Positions 43,917-52,264 of a stretch of 64,000 nt of DNA are shown here, piece by piece (within the stretch, counting starts at the first letter, position 1; every line of letters starts with the position of its first letter). The stretch is taken from assembly GCF_900111925.1 (NCBI RefSeq), contig NZ_FOKA01000004.1, positions 1-64,000 on the forward strand, in the 5' to 3' direction. The notes under the pieces were generated by a model that was not told the DNA's origin, did not search any database, and saw nothing but the letters and a program-made list of their open reading frames with translations. The translations under genes and the position numbers were made by a program. Source of the DNA: Cellulomonas marina. GTDB taxonomy: Bacteria > Actinomycetota > Actinomycetes > Actinomycetales > Cellulomonadaceae.

Positions 43917-45311
43917 TCAGCGCGTGAACGTGACCTGCGTGAGCTGCGACGGGGCGTTCGCGTAGTCCAGGCGGACGGTCAGCGTGTGGGTCCCGGCGGT
44001 CAGGGTGCTGGTGTCGAAGGGGTTGGCGGCCCAGGACGCCCCGCCCATGAGGTCCCACGGCGCGCCCTTCTCGACGATCTTCGGCGCGCCGGCCATCGTC
44101 GGGTCGTCGAGCCAGAAGGTCACGACGGTGGGCGTGGTGGGCGGCGCGACGAAGATGTAGGCCTTGCCGGTCCTGACGGTCTGGCCCTGGAGCTGCACCG
44201 CGTTCGAGCGGTTGGACGAGTAGCTGAGCTTGACGATCGGGCAGAGCGTGGAGTCGACGGTCAGGACGGGCTCGGGGGCCGGGGGCGTCCAGACGACGAC
44301 GGGACGCGGCTGGTACATGCCCTGGTAGGCGGTGCGCGCGGCCTCGAACGGGCCGTTCGTGATCTGGTGCACCTCGCACTCGCTCATGTTCCGGTTGAAG
44401 TACGACTCGTAGTAGTAGTCGTTGGCGTCGGCGAACTTGAGGATCTGCTCGACGAAGTACGGGTCGTCGCCGCCGCCGTTGCCGTCGCACCGCTGAGACA
44501 GGCCCCACTCGGACAGGGACGCGCGCTTGCCGTGGGCGCGGGCGAAGTCGGCCTGCCACTGCATGCCGCCGCTCATCGTCACCATGGACGTCCAGCGCTT
44601 GACCTCGTCGCCGGGCTTGTTGAGCGACCAGCTCTGGTCGTAGACGCTGGCGCCGACGAGGTCGACGTAGGCGTCGCCCGGGTAGGCCGACTCCTTGTTG
44701 AAGCCGGCGGCGCCCTGGCCGAGGTTCGGCGCCCACTCGAAGACGAAGTCCTGGCCAGGCACCGAGCGCATCGTGTCGACGATCTGGCGCCAGTAGGCGA
44801 CGTAGGCGGCCGGGTCGTCGACGGCGGACCAGCGCATCCACGTGCCGTTCATCTCCCAGCCGATGCGGACGATGGCGTCCTGCTCGGAGTAGGCGACGAG
44901 GTTGGTGGCCAGCGTCTTCCACGAGGCGTTGTAGGCGCCGGTCGCGCCCTCCTGGATGGAGCCGCCGGTGGCCGGCAGCATCGGGACGGCGTAGGCCACG
45001 TGGTAGCCCGTGTTGCGCCAACCGCTCATGAGCCACGTCGGGTTGGCGATGGTGCTCCACGTGGAGCCGTCTACGAAGTCCGTCGCGATGGAGGCGGTGG
45101 CCCCGCGGAAGGTCTCGAAGTTCTTCAGACCGGTGAGGTTGCGGGCGCCGACGTAGGCACCGGACAGGGTCCGCGTGGCGATGGGCTCGGCGTCGTTCGC
45201 GGACGCCGCCGGGCTGGTGGCGACGGCCAGGCCGCCGAAGGCGACGGTGGCGGCCAGCCACGCGCCGATGCCGCGGCGGAGGGTGGACGGCAGTGCACGG
45301 AGGGTACGCAC
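43917..45311 (-). CDS. secreted GH26-like glycoside hydrolase 4
   Basis: A 464-residue secreted enzyme. Signal peptide (about 1-38, cleavage near ASA), catalytic domain with acid/base Glu153 in VRIGWEMNGTW and nucleophile Glu268 in SLSEWGL, Cys pair in QRCDGNGG and SECEVHQ, then an extended C-terminal module (about 370-464) with an additional Cys (DSTLCPIVKLSYSSN), KAYIFVAPPTTPTVVTFWLD and LTAGTHTLTVRLD. The Ser for Pro change before the nucleophile is unique among the copies. GTG 45311 with GGGAG upstream is preferred to the opening at 45392. Confidence 0.87.
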   Translation of the reverse strand: MRTLRALPSTLRRGIGAWLAATVAFGGLAVATSPAASANDAEPIATRTLSGAYVGARNLTGLKNFETFRGATASIATDFVDGSTWSTIANPTWLMSGWRNTGYHVAYAVPMLPATGGSIQEGATGAYNASWKTLATNLVAYSEQDAIVRIGWEMNGTWMRWSAVDDPAAYVAYWRQIVDTMRSVPGQDFVFEWAPNLGQGAAGFNKESAYPGDAYVDLVGASVYDQSWSLNKPGDEVKRWTSMVTMSGGMQWQADFARAHGKRASLSEWGLSQRCDGNGGGDDPYFVEQILKFADANDYYYESYFNRNMSECEVHQITNGPFEAARTAYQGMYQPRPVVVWTPPAPEPVLTVDSTLCPIVKLSYSSNRSNAVQLQGQTVRTGKAYIFVAPPTTPTVVTFWLDDPTMAGAPKIVEKGAPWDLMGGASWAANPFDTSTLTAGTHTLTVRLDYANAPSQLTQVTFTR

Positions 45312-45673
45312 GGCGGGCTCCCGGGGGTGGGTGGGGTGGGCGACGACCCCGCGTCCTCCCTGGTCAGAGCCCCTCGTCGGGGTCCTGCGCACCGGGTGGG
45401 CCGCGTGGCCTGATGCCCGGTACGTCGTCGCACCCCGCCCCCGCCTTGACCGCGGGCGCGGCCCATCGGGTGACCGGAGGTACCGCTTTCCCGCGTTCGG
45501 GGGCCCGCGTCCACCCGCCGGTAACCCGATAGGACCGCCGCTCTCACCCGCTCTTCACCCGGTCCTCACCCGGTTCTCACCCGCCCTGCTCGCTCACGTC
45601 CGACGACCTCCGGACGCACGGACGCCGCCGCCCCCGGGTGGGGACGACGGCGTCGGGACCGGCGGTCGGCGTT
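45312..45673. promoter_or_regulatory. upstream region of GH26-like gene 4
   Basis: This 362-bp gap separates the polymerase gene end from hydrolase 4. It holds the 11-bp-spaced TCACCCG array (45544-45583), one further TCACCCGAT on the minus strand near 45472, and a minus-strand TATCGGGTTACC-like AT-containing stretch near 45533 that could include a -10. No ORF with convincing codon use is present. Confidence 0.5.
45544..45583. promoter_or_regulatory. array of four TCACCCG heptamers at exact 11-bp spacing
   Basis: TCACCCG occurs at 45544-45550, 45555-45561, 45566-45572 and 45577-45583, separated each time by 4 bp. Direct 11-bp units with a TTCACC-like start are the known form of Streptomyces PhoP boxes, and heptamers with 4-bp gaps are the form of SARP sites. 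The array lies about 230 bp upstream of the hydrolase 4 start (minus strand). Confidence 0.72.
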
Positions 45674-46984
45674 CTACAGGACCGTCTGGTCCGTCAGGCC
45701 CGCCCGGCGCGCCCGGCCGGCCGCGGCCACGTTCGGCGCCAGGAACAGCACGAGCGCCAGCACGGGCGCGCCCAGGAGCGCCTCGGACGGGATGAGCCAC
45801 ACGCCGAGCGCGGCCAGGGTGAGGCCGAGGCAGCGCGGCCCGCCGACGAACGCCCGCAGCAGGGCCACGCCCAGCAGCGCGACGACGAACGGCCAGCCGT
45901 ACTCGAGCGCCGCCTTGACGATCGTCGTCGTCTGCAGGCCCGAGAGCCCGAACTGCCCCGCGAGCCGGTCGGCCGTGCCCGGCCCGTGCCCCCACAGCGG
46001 CGAGTCCGCCGTGAGCGGGGCCAGGAGCTGGTACGGCGCGACGAGCCGCAGGTTCGTCGAGGTGTCCCCCGACGTGCCCTCGAGCAGCTTCGCGGTGATC
46101 GGCCCGAGGAACCCGGACGCGAACGCCCCGGCGATGACGACCGCGGCGCCGAGGATGACCAGGGGCCGGTCGCGGTAGCGCCACAGCAGCGGCAGGGCCG
46201 CCACGCCGAGGACGACGAAGCCGCTGGCGCTGATGGAGACGGCGACGGCCGCGGCGAGCACGAGGACCCACACCAGCCGGCCGAGCCCGGCGCCGCCGGT
46301 GCTGCGCCGCTCGTGCCACCGGTACGCCTCGAGCACGAGCCCGAAGCAGCACCACAGGGACACGAACGAGGGCTCGAGGAAGATCACGCCGTTCGGCTTC
46401 GTCTCGAAGCCGAAGTTCGACGCCACGTACGTGGTGTCGTACGCCGAGTTGAAGTTCGAGGCGACGATCGCGTCCGGGAGCGAGGCGAACGGGTCCCAGA
46501 ACCCGAGGCCGGACCACATGAGCACGGCCTGGACGAGCGCGAGCGCCGCGCCGATCCGCACGGCCCACAGCAGCCCGCGGGCGTACACCCGCCCGGCCCC
46601 CTCGACCCCCGACGGCCGCACCACCAGCAGCAGCGGCAGGTACGCCGTGACGATGAGCAGCAGGCTCGGCACCGAGATCGGCAGCGACGGGTCGGAGCCC
46701 GCGTTGAGCACGGCGGTCGTCGCCGCGATGGCCAGGATGAGGAAGTACCCGACGAGCCCGCCGGCGGAGACCGGCCAGCGGAAGACCGCCAGCAGCACCA
46801 CCCAGGTCAGCAGCAGCACGAGGCTGGCGGCCGAGATCTGGCCGCCGCCGATCGTGAAGGAGATGCGCTGGAGCGCGATGCTGGCGAAGCCGGCGACGGC
46901 CAGCCAGACCAGCGCGCCCGGGGCGACCCGGGGCAGGGCCGGCGCGCTGGGCGCCGGCGCCTGCGTCCCCAGGACGGTGGCCAT
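45674..46984 (-). CDS. Wzy/O-antigen ligase-family polymerase, set 1
   Basis: A 436-residue integral membrane protein with about 11 helices and a large extracytoplasmic loop (about residues 150-210 containing NFNSAYDTTYVASNFGFE). WGHGPGTADRLAGQFGL near residue 335 corresponds to the Wzy_C active-loop region. It would polymerise repeat units or ligate polymer outside the membrane. ATG 46984 overlaps the chain-length gene stop (TGATG). Directly downstream lies the TCACCCG array. Confidence 0.9.
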   Translation of the reverse strand: MATVLGTQAPAPSAPALPRVAPGALVWLAVAGFASIALQRISFTIGGGQISAASLVLLLTWVVLLAVFRWPVSAGGLVGYFLILAIAATTAVLNAGSDPSLPISVPSLLLIVTAYLPLLLVVRPSGVEGAGRVYARGLLWAVRIGAALALVQAVLMWSGLGFWDPFASLPDAIVASNFNSAYDTTYVASNFGFETKPNGVIFLEPSFVSLWCCFGLVLEAYRWHERRSTGGAGLGRLVWVLVLAAAVAVSISASGFVVLGVAALPLLWRYRDRPLVILGAAVVIAGAFASGFLGPITAKLLEGTSGDTSTNLRLVAPYQLLAPLTADSPLWGHGPGTADRLAGQFGLSGLQTTTIVKAALEYGWPFVVALLGVALLRAFVGGPRCLGLTLAALGVWLIPSEALLGAPVLALVLFLAPNVAAAGRARRAGLTDQTVL

Positions 46985-47613
46985 CAGGCCTGCTCCGCCA
47001 CCCGGCGGCCTGCCACGCGGCCCACGGCCGAGACGGCGACGAGCAGCAGGCCGACGACGAGGCCGGCCAGCGCGCCGAGCGCGAGGTTGAGCTCCCAGTT
47101 GGGCGTCACGGGCGAGCCCGAGGACTGGCCCGGCTGGATCACCGTGAACTGCAGCGCGGCGGCGCTGGTGGGCGCGGTGCCCGCGAGCTCCTGCGCGGTG
47201 GCGATGAGGTTCTCGGTCGTGAGGTCCACGACCTGCACCGCCTCGTCGGCGGAGGGCGCCAGGGCCGAGACGACGATGATGGGGCTGCCGTCGGAGGCGG
47301 AGCCGGCGACGGTGCCGCGCAGCTCGTCCGCCGTGCGCGACCCGCCGAGCCCGGCCGAGACGCCCTCGAGCACCGCGGTGCTGCCGACGAGCGACGCGAA
47401 CGCCGGCGCCTGCTGGCGGGCGTACGTGCTCGCGGTGGCCAGCTCCGACGCGGTGGTCGCGCCGCTGACCGACACGTACAGCTGCGAGGACGCGCGGTAG
47501 CGCTGCGGCGTCGTGGCGGCCAGGATGCTGGCGACGACGAGGCCTACCACCAGGCAGGCCGCCACGACCCACCAGCGTCGCCTCACGGCCTGGAAGAAGT
47601 CCTGCAGGGTCAC
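46984..47613 (-). CDS. Wzz/YveK-type chain-length determinant, set 1
   Basis: A 209-residue polysaccharide co-polymerase: a helix (about 15-35), an extracytoplasmic domain (about 36-170) with RYRASSQLYVSVSG, and a second helix near 175-200. It lacks a fused tyrosine kinase, and no BY-kinase gene is in this window, so its phosphocontrol, if any, is encoded elsewhere. GTG 47613; translationally coupled to the polymerase. Confidence 0.92.
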   Translation of the reverse strand: MTLQDFFQAVRRRWWVVAACLVVGLVVASILAATTPQRYRASSQLYVSVSGATTASELATASTYARQQAPAFASLVGSTAVLEGVSAGLGGSRTADELRGTVAGSASDGSPIIVVSALAPSADEAVQVVDLTTENLIATAQELAGTAPTSAAALQFTVIQPGQSSGSPVTPNWELNLALGALAGLVVGLLLVAVSAVGRVAGRRVAEQA

Positions 47614-47774
47614 TCGGAGTCCTCGATTCGCTGTCGGTCGCGGGCGCCCGCGGTCGTCGCAGGCCCTCCCCCGGCAGCGCCGGGAGCACGGACCCGGCGA
47701 CGGACATACCGGGGCAACCCGGCGGCGGGTGCGAGGTCAGCGTAGCGGCGGCCGTTCTAGGACTTGTCGGCTGG

Positions 47775-48428
47775 CTACGTGACCTTGCTCGCTGAACTCG
47801 TGCGAAGCCACGCCGTTGCGGTTGTCAGGACCAGCACCGCACTCCCGGAGGTCTCAAGCGCCTCCTCCACGAGCATCATGGCCGCGTAGTGCGGCATCTG
47901 GACCGCACCGCGCCACTCGAAGGCCTCCAGAACCTGCGAGAACAGCCAACAACTCCCGACCGCCAGGAGACCTGGCAGCGTCCGCCGGTCGCGTCGCCAC
48001 AGGGTCGTAACGAGTCGAAGCGCGAGAACGAGCGCGCCAAGGGCGAGTGGCGCGTACAGGACTTGCCAATCGACGCCCAGCGCCCGCTCGATCCCCTCGT
48101 GCACCGCCAGCGTCTCGTCGATCGCCATGACCAGAAGCCCAACCGCAAGCCAGACGTACAGACGCGTCACTCGCCGGCTCAGCAGCGCTGAGAACCCTGC
48201 CGCGACGATCAACAGGAGTGCGTTCCAGGCCGCGGGCACAGCGAACTCGGCGTCCGGGTTTAGCAAGCGTGAATAATGGCCCCAACGGCCGTCAGCTGCC
48301 ACGTACATCGCCGAGGATGCACCCACGACGATCGCTGTGCCGACGAGAACGCCCGGTCTCAGCCACCTGGTGACCGGGCCTCGACGGCCCTGCGACCTCG
48401 TTGTGGACAGCTCCGGCACCGAAATCAT
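47775..48428 (-). CDS. multi-helix membrane protein, unknown family
   Basis: A 217-residue protein with about six hydrophobic helices. Features: RWGHYSRLLNPDAEFAVPAAW, AIDETLAVHEGIERAL, and an ECF-like pattern of short loops; no family name can be assigned. The DETLAVHE acidic/His segment recurs in uncharacterised actinobacterial membrane proteins in my recollection, so an enzyme or metal site is possible. ATG 48428 lies five bases after TATCAT (48439-48434), leaderless. Base composition drops here: this gene marks the start of the lower-GC segment. Confidence 0.78.
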   Translation of the reverse strand: MISVPELSTTRSQGRRGPVTRWLRPGVLVGTAIVVGASSAMYVAADGRWGHYSRLLNPDAEFAVPAAWNALLLIVAAGFSALLSRRVTRLYVWLAVGLLVMAIDETLAVHEGIERALGVDWQVLYAPLALGALVLALRLVTTLWRRDRRTLPGLLAVGSCWLFSQVLEAFEWRGAVQMPHYAAMMLVEEALETSGSAVLVLTTATAWLRTSSASKVT

Positions 48429-48433
48429 GGCGG

Positions 48434-48492
48434 ATGATAGCGCGGCGCACTCAGCCAGCAACGCTCTCAACCCAAATTCACCCGATAGGGTG
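48434..48492 (-). promoter_or_regulatory. promoter with TTCACCCG box at the GC junction
   Basis: Minus-strand -10 TATCAT (48439-48434) lies five bases before ATG 48428. On the plus strand TTCACCCG starts at 48477, inside CACCC-GATA-GGGTG (48479-48492), about where an activator site would abut the -35. The same region is upstream of the plus-strand glycosyltransferase at 48606, so it may serve both. Confidence 0.5.
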
Positions 48493-48605
48493 GCCCTGAC
48501 GTCGACCTGTGCCGATACGCCGTGGCGTCGAGCACACCACCGCCTGCAATCCTCCCCCACATCTTCACGTATCATACCGCTACACGGTCTTAAGGGGGCG
48601 GGAGT

Positions 48606-49718
48606 ATGGTGCGGGTTGCGCTGGCGCACGACTATTTGACCCAACGGGGAGGCGCTGAGCGAGTCGCGCTAGCCCTCACTTCCGCGTTTCCGGGGTCTCC
48701 CCTATATACCAGCGTCTACGCCCCCGAGCAGACTTTTGACGGATTCCAAGATGTCCAGGTCCGCACTTCATTCCTGCAGCATTTTGGCCACTTCCGACGC
48801 GATCCTCGCCTGGCCTTGCCGCTTTTGCCGCTCGCGTGGAGCCAGACAAAAATTCGCGGCGCCGACGTAGTCATCGCTAGCAGCACAGGATGGGCACACG
48901 CCGTTGATGCCGGTGGCGCGAAAACAATCGTGTACTGCCACAACCCCGCTAGGTGGCTTTACCAGCCCGCGGATTACCACGCTTCGAAACTCCAGCGGGC
49001 CGCACTATCCCCGTTTATGCACGGCCTACGACGGTGGGATGCGAGAGCCGCGAAAAATGCTACATGCTATGTAGCAAATTCCACCGTCGTAGCTGCGAGG
49101 ATCAAGCGAACATACGGCATTCATGCAGAGGTCGTGCACCCTCCCGTCGCCGTTGATACCGCGGCGAGAGCGGAAGCCATTGAAGGGCTCGAGCCAGGCT
49201 TTTGGTTGACCATCGCCAGGGGGCGCGGTTACAAGAACACGCAATCCATCATTGACGCAGTGGAACGTCTTCCCGGACACGAACTCGTCGTTGTCGGGGC
49301 GACTTCGGATACACCGCGCCGCTCGGGGAGCGTTCGCGCTCTGGGAGTAGTCTCCGATGCGCAGCTCCGCTGGTTGTACAAGAACGCACGCGCCCTCGTC
49401 TCGGTCTCCTACGAGGACTTCGGGTTGACGCCGATCGAGGCAAACGCCTTCGGTACACCAGTGGCGGTGCTTCGCGCTGGAGGCTTCCTCGACTCGACGG
49501 CGGAAGGCTCCTCAGGCGTCTTCATTGAAGACGAGTCGCCCATCGCTATCGTACAGGCACTCACGCGCTTCCCGGAGTTCGATCGGGAGCAAGTCGCACA
49601 GAACGCGCAGCGATTCTCAGTCTCAAAATACAACGCCACTATGAGAGACTTCGCGCAAGCTGTGGCATCTTCCAAGAGCCTCGATTGCGCATCAAAACAT
49701 CGACGCTTGGTGCGGTGA
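48606..49718 (+). CDS. GT4 family glycosyltransferase
   Basis: A GT-B transferase of 370 residues. N-terminus VALAHDYLTQRGGAERVALAL is the WbaZ/mannosyltransferase type; YCHNPARWLYQPADYHAS and AKNATCYVANSTVVAARIKR are family hallmarks of GDP-mannose-type transferases; donor-domain motif SVSYEDFGLTPIEANAFGTP. Mannosyl transfer is a reasonable inference. GGGGGCGGGAG precedes ATG 48606. It is the only plus-strand gene at this end of the lower-GC segment and converges with the operon at 49765. Confidence 0.92.
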   Translation: MVRVALAHDYLTQRGGAERVALALTSAFPGSPLYTSVYAPEQTFDGFQDVQVRTSFLQHFGHFRRDPRLALPLLPLAWSQTKIRGADVVIASSTGWAHAVDAGGAKTIVYCHNPARWLYQPADYHASKLQRAALSPFMHGLRRWDARAAKNATCYVANSTVVAARIKRTYGIHAEVVHPPVAVDTAARAEAIEGLEPGFWLTIARGRGYKNTQSIIDAVERLPGHELVVVGATSDTPRRSGSVRALGVVSDAQLRWLYKNARALVSVSYEDFGLTPIEANAFGTPVAVLRAGGFLDSTAEGSSGVFIEDESPIAIVQALTRFPEFDREQVAQNAQRFSVSKYNATMRDFAQAVASSKSLDCASKHRRLVR

Positions 49719-49764
49719 ACGCCACGACCGAACCGACAGGCGGCGGAAGAAACCCTCAAGACAT

Positions 49765-51024
49765 TCAACGCCTAAGTGGGCGGAAAGAGGCTATAAGCGT
49801 TCGACTTAGGCGTCGAAGGACCCGAAGACTGCCTCGGGTGCCTTGCACCAACCGGTAGCAGTCGAGCAGCGTCGGCACTACCGCCTCAGGTTGGAACCGA
49901 GCTGCTTGTAGAGGACCCGCCGCCCCGATTCTCGTACGAAGGTCATCTGCGCTTGCCACAAGTTCGAGACATCGCCGCAATTCTTCGACATTCCCTGTCG
50001 CATAAAGCAGGCCATTCACGCCGTGCTCGATGTTTTCCGCGGGCCCTCCGCTGTCCGCAGCGACGACAGCAAGACCCGCCGACATTCCCTCAATGACCAC
50101 TTGCCCGAAGGGCTCGGGCAGGATCGACGAATGAACCAGGACGTCGAGGGAGCCGAGAACAGACCCCACATCCTGGACGAAACCCAGAAATTGCACCTGG
50201 TCGGCGACACCGAGCTCGACGGCTAGTAGCTTGATACTCTCGAAGTACGCGTCTTCCCCAAACAAGGGCGCTCCGCAGATCACGAGCCGCTCCCCGCCTC
50301 CTCGGAACGCTCCTGCGAACGCCTCAATGAGCTCAGCCTGCCCCTTCCAAGGCGCTATCCGACCGATGCAGCCGAAATGTAGATCGTGATCGATACCATC
50401 AACACGTTGACCGACGCCGACCGCCGGCACAGCCGGTGGCACCACCCTGACGCGGGTCGAGGGCAAGAGCGTCGAGGCTGAAGACTGCGAGTTTGCCACG
50501 ACCAAGTCCGGGACGACAGCACACCAAAAGCGCATCGTGCGAGCAAACACGCGTGCGAAATACCGCTCATCGACGCGATCGTGGAGTCTCAAGATCAGCG
50601 GACGGCCAACGAGAATGGCGGCGATTCCGCCATACACGTGCGACTTCATGGAACCCGTCTCTACGACGTCCACCCGCAACCGCCGAAACAAGACCGCATG
50701 TCGCCAGACCATGCGAACGATCCCACTCGAAGATTGAAGCACCGAGACGAAGCCGCCCTCCCGGCGCAATTGCGAGAGTGCTCGAAGTGAATCGACGATT
50801 ATGACGTCGACGCCCCGCACCCTCAATGCGTCGGCTAATGGCCCGTCTTCGCCCAGCATGACCACGACGTCGACATCGTTCGTCAACCACGGCACGATGT
50901 TGGCGAGCGCGATCTCCGCGCCGCTGAGTTTTGCTGAGTGCGTAAGGAACGCAATCTTCCCCTTGCTGCCCCGACGACGGACCGCCGTGGGACTGTGCGG
51001 GCGAACAGGCATGCTACCGACCAT
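49765..51024 (-). CDS. GT4 family glycosyltransferase
   Basis: A GT-B transferase of about 419 residues: IAFLTHSAKLSGAEIALANI at the acceptor side, RLHDRVDERYFARVFARTMR, and at the donor side FGCIGRIAPWKGQAELIEAF, then SSILPEPFGQVVIEGMSAGL with the EX7E motif. ATG 51024 overlaps the preceding gene by 11 bp; ATG 51012 is an alternative. Last gene of the seven-gene lower-GC operon (56831 to 49765). Confidence 0.91.
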   Translation of the reverse strand: MVGSMPVRPHSPTAVRRRGSKGKIAFLTHSAKLSGAEIALANIVPWLTNDVDVVVMLGEDGPLADALRVRGVDVIIVDSLRALSQLRREGGFVSVLQSSSGIVRMVWRHAVLFRRLRVDVVETGSMKSHVYGGIAAILVGRPLILRLHDRVDERYFARVFARTMRFWCAVVPDLVVANSQSSASTLLPSTRVRVVPPAVPAVGVGQRVDGIDHDLHFGCIGRIAPWKGQAELIEAFAGAFRGGGERLVICGAPLFGEDAYFESIKLLAVELGVADQVQFLGFVQDVGSVLGSLDVLVHSSILPEPFGQVVIEGMSAGLAVVAADSGGPAENIEHGVNGLLYATGNVEELRRCLELVASADDLRTRIGAAGPLQAARFQPEAVVPTLLDCYRLVQGTRGSLRVLRRLSRTLIASFRPLRR

Positions 51025-52264
51025 CTGAATCCAACCCCCGCACCGAAGTCGGGACGGAAATTCCCCACACTTGCTCGGCCAGGATGCGCGCCTCCGTGGC
51101 AACATTGAAGCGTTCCTGCACCATCGCTCTGCCTCGACGAGCCGCCTCTGCGCGCAGCGCTGCCTCTTGAGTTAGAGCAGCTCTGATTGCGCGAGAGAGC
51201 TCCTGCTTGTCGAACGGAGGCACCAGATACCCCACGTCGGGTGTCACCAACTCGGGGATACCCGCGAACGCGGTAGAGACAACGGCAGTCTCCAACGCCA
51301 GGGCCTCCATCAGCACCACTGGGAGGCCATCGCCGTGGTGATCATCGGACGGTAGCGCAGGCAGTACAAAACAGGAGGATCTAGCAATCGCCGACAGCAC
51401 GGCTTCGTTAGTCACCGACCCATGAAGGATCACGCGATCCCTGAAGGCGGTCGACGAAAAGAAGTTTTGGACCTGGGTGTAGAGGGGGCCGTCACCATAG
51501 ATGTGCCACTCGAGCGTTGGGTGCTCATCCATCACGGCTGGAAGTACGTCCAACAACTCAAGGTAGCCCTTGGTGGGAACCATCCGTCCTACCGTGATGA
51601 GCCCTCGCCTCTCCTTCTGCGGCACGACCGACGGGAGCTCCCTGAAATCTATGCCACAGTGCACTACCGCAACCCTCTTGTCCGCGTGCCTGGCGAGAAG
51701 CGTAGCGGCAACATGCCCGCTGGCGGCGACTATCGCGGATGCCGACGCGATTCGTTCGCTATAGAGAAGCGGTTCCCAGGGCATGTACGCGTCGCCGGCA
51801 TGGGCGGTTACGCTGAAGTTGGCGCCGGTAGCACGCGCGATGATGCGCCCGACATCTGCTGGTCTAGCCAGAAAATGCGCGTGCACATGCGTAGGCGGGT
51901 GTTTCGCCAGCGCCGCCATCGCTCCACCGGCCCGAAGAACAGCATAAGCCAGCCGGGACAACTCCCTCCATGACCTATTCCTGAGGAGTTCTGTCGTAAG
52001 GCGTATCTCGCCGGCACCAAGGCGCAGAGCCCACGCAAGACCCTTCACTGCGGCCTTCTTGGGTATGACAGCTGCAATCGCAGGCCGATCGCGCGCTGGC
52101 TCACCAAGGGGAAATACGCGCACATTGACACCCATAGCTATCATGGCCGCAATTTCTCGGGTTACGAAGGTCTCCGACACGCTCGGATAGTTGCTGACTA
52201 CATACAGCACCCGCGAGCCCGCTCGTTTAGTGCGATCCGTTAGGTTTTTGTTCTCGCTACGCAA
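51014..52264 (-). CDS. GT4 family glycosyltransferase, TTG start
   Basis: A 416-residue transferase resembling colanic-acid WcaL/WcaK-type enzymes: VLYVVSNYPSVSETFVTREI near the start, HVHAHFLARPADVGRIIA, VTAHAGDAYMPW, then RGLITVGRMVPTKGYLELLD and LPSDDHHGDGLPVVLMEALA. The TTG at 52264 overlaps the polymerase stop by 8 bp and follows GGAGGGG, so it is coupled. The frame is open further upstream but inside the polymerase gene. Confidence 0.9.
   Translation of the reverse strand: MRSENKNLTDRTKRAGSRVLYVVSNYPSVSETFVTREIAAMIAMGVNVRVFPLGEPARDRPAIAAVIPKKAAVKGLAWALRLGAGEIRLTTELLRNRSWRELSRLAYAVLRAGGAMAALAKHPPTHVHAHFLARPADVGRIIARATGANFSVTAHAGDAYMPWEPLLYSERIASASAIVAASGHVAATLLARHADKRVAVVHCGIDFRELPSVVPQKERRGLITVGRMVPTKGYLELLDVLPAVMDEHPTLEWHIYGDGPLYTQVQNFFSSTAFRDRVILHGSVTNEAVLSAIARSSCFVLPALPSDDHHGDGLPVVLMEALALETAVVSTAFAGIPELVTPDVGYLVPPFDKQELSRAIRAALTQEAALRAEAARRGRAMVQERFNVATEARILAEQVWGISVPTSVRGLDSDGR

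Noticed and set aside
45544..45583. CRISPR array
   Set aside because: Units are 11 bp with 4-bp gaps, far below repeat-spacer sizes, and no cas genes are present.
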